Source of the DNA: CAYQAJ01 sp964415245
GTDB lineage: Bacteria; Planctomycetota; Planctomycetia; Pirellulales; Pirellulaceae
NCBI GenBank assembly: GCA_964415245.1
Contig: CAYQAJ010000220.1
Span: 1 to 8,903 of the forward strand
DNA length: 8,903 nt
Reading direction: 5' to 3'
Part shown: piece after piece, positions 6,540-8,903 of the stretch
Layout: the number at the start of each line of letters is the position of its first letter
Numbering within the stretch: position 1 is the stretch's first letter
Made by a program: the position numbers and the translations under genes
Notes under the pieces: generated by a model
The model's database searches: none
What the model saw: the letters and a program-made list of their open reading frames with translations, nothing else
Told to the model about the DNA's origin: nothing

Positions 6540-7451
6540 TTATGGTTTCTTTTCGAGCATGCCCAGGCCCTTCATCCACGCGGCGCACGCTTCGGGCCAC
6601 GCCGAAGCGCCGGGCACGTTGGCTCCCAGTCCGATCCCGTGGCGTCCCTGCCGGTAAACATGCAGTTCGGCCGGCACCTTGTTCTGCCGCAGCGCCAGGT
6701 AAAACTCTACGCTGTTCTCGGCCGGGACCGCGGTATCCTCGTCGGTCGACCAAAGGAACGTGGGGGGCGTCTCGGGCGTGACCTGTTTTTCATTCGACAG
6801 GCTGCGGACCAGCTCCGGGTCGGCGTCCTTCCCCAGCAAGTTTTCCTGCGAGCCGCGATGCGTGTACGGTTCATCGAAGGCGATCACCGCGTAACAGAGC
6901 ACGGCGAAGTCGGGGCGGCAGCTTACGCGCTCGATGGGGTCGTCGGCGTCCGCGCGGCCCTTGTCGAAGTGCGTGTCGGCCGTCGACGCCAAGTGCCCAC
7001 CCGCCGAAAAGCCCAACACGCCGATGCGCTTGGGGTCGACACCGAACTCATCGGCCCGGGCCCGCACGGTGCGAAGGGCCCGCTGCACGTCCTGCATGGG
7101 CGCCGGGTGGCCGTATCCCTTGCCGCGATGACGATAGTCGCAGATGAAGCCGGCGACGCCCAGCGAGTTGAGCCAACGGGCGATGTCGTGCCCCTCGTGG
7201 CCCATGGCGAGTCCTCCGTATCCTCCGCCGGGACAAATGACGATGGCTGCCCCGTTTGCTTTCTCGCGATCGGGCAGGTAGATGATGAGCTTGGGCTTAT
7301 CTTTTTCCTCGTCGCCCAATGCGCCGGGTGCGCCGTCGGGCCAGAGCAGCTCTTCGGTCGGTTCGGCGGCTCGGCAGATGCCCGGTGAGATGAGGATCGC
7401 GGCTAACCACGAAAGCGCGGCAAGCCGCACGGCGTTATGAGAGGCTTGCAT
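6540..7451 (-). CDS. Exported alpha/beta-hydrolase (esterase/acetylxylan-esterase-like)
   Basis: A 303-residue alpha/beta-hydrolase. Residues 1-29 (MQASHNAVRLAALSWLAAIL and on to CRAA) form a signal peptide. The oxyanion-hole segment is CPGGGYGG (about 73-80). The nucleophile elbow is GFSAGG (S149), followed by the acid D239 in STDEDTAVP and H271 in QGRHGIG, so the triad is complete. Size and motif pattern fit the BD-FAE/acetyl-esterase-like group annotated as lipases or xylan esterases in planctomycetes; the true substrate is unknown. ATG 7451 is preferred over GTG 7454 because AAGG lies about 8 bases before it. It is the first gene of a likely operon with the SGNH hydrolase, and is divergent from the phytanoyl-CoA dioxygenase-like gene. 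Confidence 0.9.
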   Translation of the reverse strand: MQASHNAVRLAALSWLAAILISPGICRAAEPTEELLWPDGAPGALGDEEKDKPKLIIYLPDREKANGAAIVICPGGGYGGLAMGHEGHDIARWLNSLGVAGFICDYRHRGKGYGHPAPMQDVQRALRTVRARADEFGVDPKRIGVLGFSAGGHLASTADTHFDKGRADADDPIERVSCRPDFAVLCYAVIAFDEPYTHRGSQENLLGKDADPELVRSLSNEKQVTPETPPTFLWSTDEDTAVPAENSVEFYLALRQNKVPAELHVYRQGRHGIGLGANVPGASAWPEACAAWMKGLGMLEKKP

Positions 7452-7677
7452 CACGTGTGCCTTGTGCTTGGCGTAGGTGAATCGATGGTGCGAACTGGTG
7501 CGCAGCGTCGGTCACCATGCTAACCTGCCAAGCGGGGTGGCTCAATCGTTGGACGTGAACGCCGTTGACGCTGTCGCGATGCCGCGAAGCTCGTTCCCAG
7601 CGGTCCAATCAGGGCTTGATTTTCGCGTGCCCCGGCCGCCTAATCAAAAAACCATTCCCTTGCCAGGAGAAGCCCCG
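7452..7677. promoter_or_regulatory. Divergent spacer between esterase-like and PhyH-like genes
   Basis: No gene is supported here. A plus-strand TTGATT (7616-7621) and TAATCA (7641-7646) are spaced 19 bases apart, a weak promoter candidate for the rightward gene. GCTTGGC (7466-7472) is repeated inverted at 7527-7533, which may be chance. No clear promoter for the leftward operon was seen. Confidence 0.25.
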
Positions 7678-8562
7678 ATGGTGACCGATCTTTCTCGCGT
7701 CCACCAGCCGCTTGGTGCCCTGTTCACGCTTCCCAGCAGCCGTGCCGAGTGGGACAAGTATCGCCTCACTTCTGAACAGGTTGCGTTCTTTCACGAGAAC
7801 GGCTACCTGCCCAAGGTGCGGATTCTGACCGACGAGCAGGTCGAAAAACTGCGGACTGAGCTGGCCGATTTTTTTCAGCCGGATCACCAGGGGCACGAGC
7901 TGTGGTACGAGTACCACACCAACGAATCGACCAAGCCCGACACGGTGCTGTTCCACGCGCTCGGCGCATGGAGAATCACGCCCGGGTTTCACGATGCGCT
8001 GTGGCACCCCGGGTTCACCGTGCCGGCCAGCCAGTTGCTCGGCGGCGCCGTTCGCTTCTGGCACGATCAGTTGTTCTGCAAGCCCGCGCGGCACGGCGGC
8101 GTGGTGGCCTGGCACCAGGACTATTCGTACTGGACGCGCACCGTGCCCATGTCGCACCTCACCTGCTGGATCGCCCTGGACGAGAGCACGCGCGAAAACG
8201 GCTGCGTGCATTACGTGCCGGGAAGCCACCGGTGGGAACTGCTCCCCGTCACCGGGCTGGCCGGCGACATGGCCGCCATTCGCAAGGTGCTCTCCGACGA
8301 GCAATGGACGCAGTTCAACAAGCCGGCCGTGATCGAGCTGGCCCCCGGCGAGGCCACGTTTCATCATCCGCTGATGGTACACGGCAGCTTCGAGAACCGC
8401 ATCGATCGCCCGCGCCGCGCGACGGTCATCAACGCCTTTCGCGACGGCGTAAAAAGCGCCTCCGACACGCCGCTGCTTCAAGGCGTCCCGCCAATCCCGG
8501 TCGGTCAACCGATGGACGGGCAATTCTTTCCGCTGCTGTTCGACCCGGCACGAATCAGGTGA
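7678..8562 (+). CDS. Phytanoyl-CoA dioxygenase (PhyH)-family protein
   Basis: A 294-residue Fe(II)/2-oxoglutarate-dependent oxygenase-like protein. The iron-binding facial triad is visible as H146-x-D148 (WHQDYSYW) and H235 (LMVHGSFEN). R246/R247 (RPRRA) sits where the 2-oxoglutarate carboxylate is bound. The VPGSHRWELLP segment (180-190) is characteristic of PhyH proteins. No signal peptide is present, so it is cytoplasmic. The family hydroxylates diverse small molecules; many bacterial members have no known substrate. ATG 7678 was chosen because AGGAG lies about 8 bases upstream; an open frame back to 7477 adds 67 residues lacking family character. The gene is divergent from the esterase/SGNH pair. 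Confidence 0.92.
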   Translation: MVTDLSRVHQPLGALFTLPSSRAEWDKYRLTSEQVAFFHENGYLPKVRILTDEQVEKLRTELADFFQPDHQGHELWYEYHTNESTKPDTVLFHALGAWRITPGFHDALWHPGFTVPASQLLGGAVRFWHDQLFCKPARHGGVVAWHQDYSYWTRTVPMSHLTCWIALDESTRENGCVHYVPGSHRWELLPVTGLAGDMAAIRKVLSDEQWTQFNKPAVIELAPGEATFHHPLMVHGSFENRIDRPRRATVINAFRDGVKSASDTPLLQGVPPIPVGQPMDGQFFPLLFDPARIR

Positions 8563-8590
8563 CCGCGACGCAAGTCCATGTGCATTCAGG

Positions 8591-8615
8591 TAGAATACAG
8601 CGGGGAAAGGAGGTG
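8591..8615 (+). promoter_or_regulatory. Possible -10 and strong Shine-Dalgarno for the antitoxin-like gene
   Basis: TAGAAT at 8591-8596 resembles a -10, without a clear -35. AAAGGAGGT at 8606-8614 is a near-perfect Shine-Dalgarno 5 bases before ATG 8620, the best ribosome site in the window. This suggests a short leader with efficient initiation, as is common for antitoxin genes. Confidence 0.45.
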
Positions 8616-8619
8616 GGCC

Positions 8620-8903
8620 ATGAATTCGATCAAAGCCGTGTGGAAGAATGGCCAGATTGTTCCCGCCGAGCCGGTCGATTGGCCGGAGGGTTGCGAGCTG
8701 CTGGTGGAGCCTCTCGATTTGAACGGCGAAAAAATCGGCCTGACTGAAGAGGATTGGAAGGACGATGCGGCATCCGTTGCTGCTTGGATCGAGGCCGTTA
8801 ACAAGATCGAGCCGATGATTTGGGCGGAGGGGGAGCAAGAAGAGTATGAGCGATACCGCAAAGAATTCCGCGACTTCAATATCGAGGCGGTTCGGAAGCA
8901 AAT
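8620..8903 (+). CDS. Small antitoxin-like protein (C-terminus cut by window edge)
   Basis: An open frame of 94 codons from ATG 8620 reaches the window edge without a stop. The N-terminus (MNSIKAVWKNGQIVPAEPVD, then WPEGCELLVEPL) is a short beta-rich segment of the KAxWxNGxIxP type, seen in small planctomycete and cyanobacterial proteins next to PIN-domain toxins and recalling AF2212/AbrB-like antitoxins. The rest is acidic and helical (TEEDWKDD, EQEEYERYRKEFRDFNIEAV). A VapC-like gene might follow directly but lies outside the window. The strong Shine-Dalgarno fits a translated small gene. The antitoxin role is an inference from pattern, not from a firm domain hit. Confidence 0.7.
   Translation, partial: MNSIKAVWKNGQIVPAEPVDWPEGCELLVEPLDLNGEKIGLTEEDWKDDAASVAAWIEAVNKIEPMIWAEGEQEEYERYRKEFRDFNIEAVRKQ

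Noticed and set aside
7452..7457. CACGTG palindrome at the start of the esterase-like gene as an operator
   Set aside because: A 6-base palindrome is expected by chance in GC-rich DNA, and no second copy or extended symmetry was seen.
7477..7677. Longer N-terminus for the PhyH-like protein from 7477
   Set aside because: The clear AGGAG before ATG 7678 and the non-family character of the added 67 residues favour the shorter start.
7609..8901. A 430-codon minus-strand open frame spanning the PhyH-like and antitoxin-like genes
   Set aside because: It overlaps a plus-strand gene with the complete iron and 2-oxoglutarate ligands and continues through a second gene with a strong Shine-Dalgarno. 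Its own translation shows no domain.

Overview
The window is GC-rich and densely coded. It looks like a chromosomal segment from a member of the Planctomycetota, probably of the Pirellulales type. That is an inference from gene content: exported FG-GAP/VCBS repeat protein, exported SGNH hydrolase, exported alpha/beta-hydrolase, twin-arginine-exported enolase-superfamily enzyme, phytanoyl-CoA dioxygenase-like protein, and a ggggacaggc...-type inverted repeat. No rRNA, tRNA, CRISPR array, transposase or phage gene is visible.

Layout. A dicluster ferredoxin runs off the left edge on the minus strand (1-249). Upstream of it lie a 117-base imperfect palindrome (300-416) and a good sigma-70-like promoter (433-461). 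Next, still on minus, is a TIGR01777-type epimerase-like protein (478-1383), divergent from a plus-strand SDR oxidoreductase (1532-2317). The SDR converges on a Tat-exported mandelate racemase-like enzyme (2456-3661, minus), and inverted heptamer repeats fill the gap between them. Further upstream on minus are an FG-GAP/VCBS repeat protein (3818-5068), an SGNH/GDSL hydrolase (5234-6523) and an esterase-like alpha/beta-hydrolase (6540-7451). The last two are 16 bases apart and probably form an operon. On plus, a phytanoyl-CoA dioxygenase-like protein (7678-8562) is followed by the start of a small antitoxin-like gene cut by the right edge (8620-8903).

The most notable observation is in the VCBS gene. 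Its frame is interrupted by one in-frame TGA (4751-4753, codon 106), followed directly by a TGC cysteine codon, with intact same-family sequence in the same frame on both sides. The message just after the TGA can fold into a 7-bp stem with a 5-base loop (AGUUG) starting 19 nt after the UGA, which matches the geometry of a bacterial SECIS element. I propose a candidate selenoprotein with a vicinal Sec-Cys pair in a beta-propeller-like exported protein. A nonsense mutation or base error is the main alternative.

Together, the minus-strand genes encode exported enzymes that may act on plant- or alga-derived esters and sugar acids. This is inferred from family membership only, and no substrate can be assigned from sequence alone.
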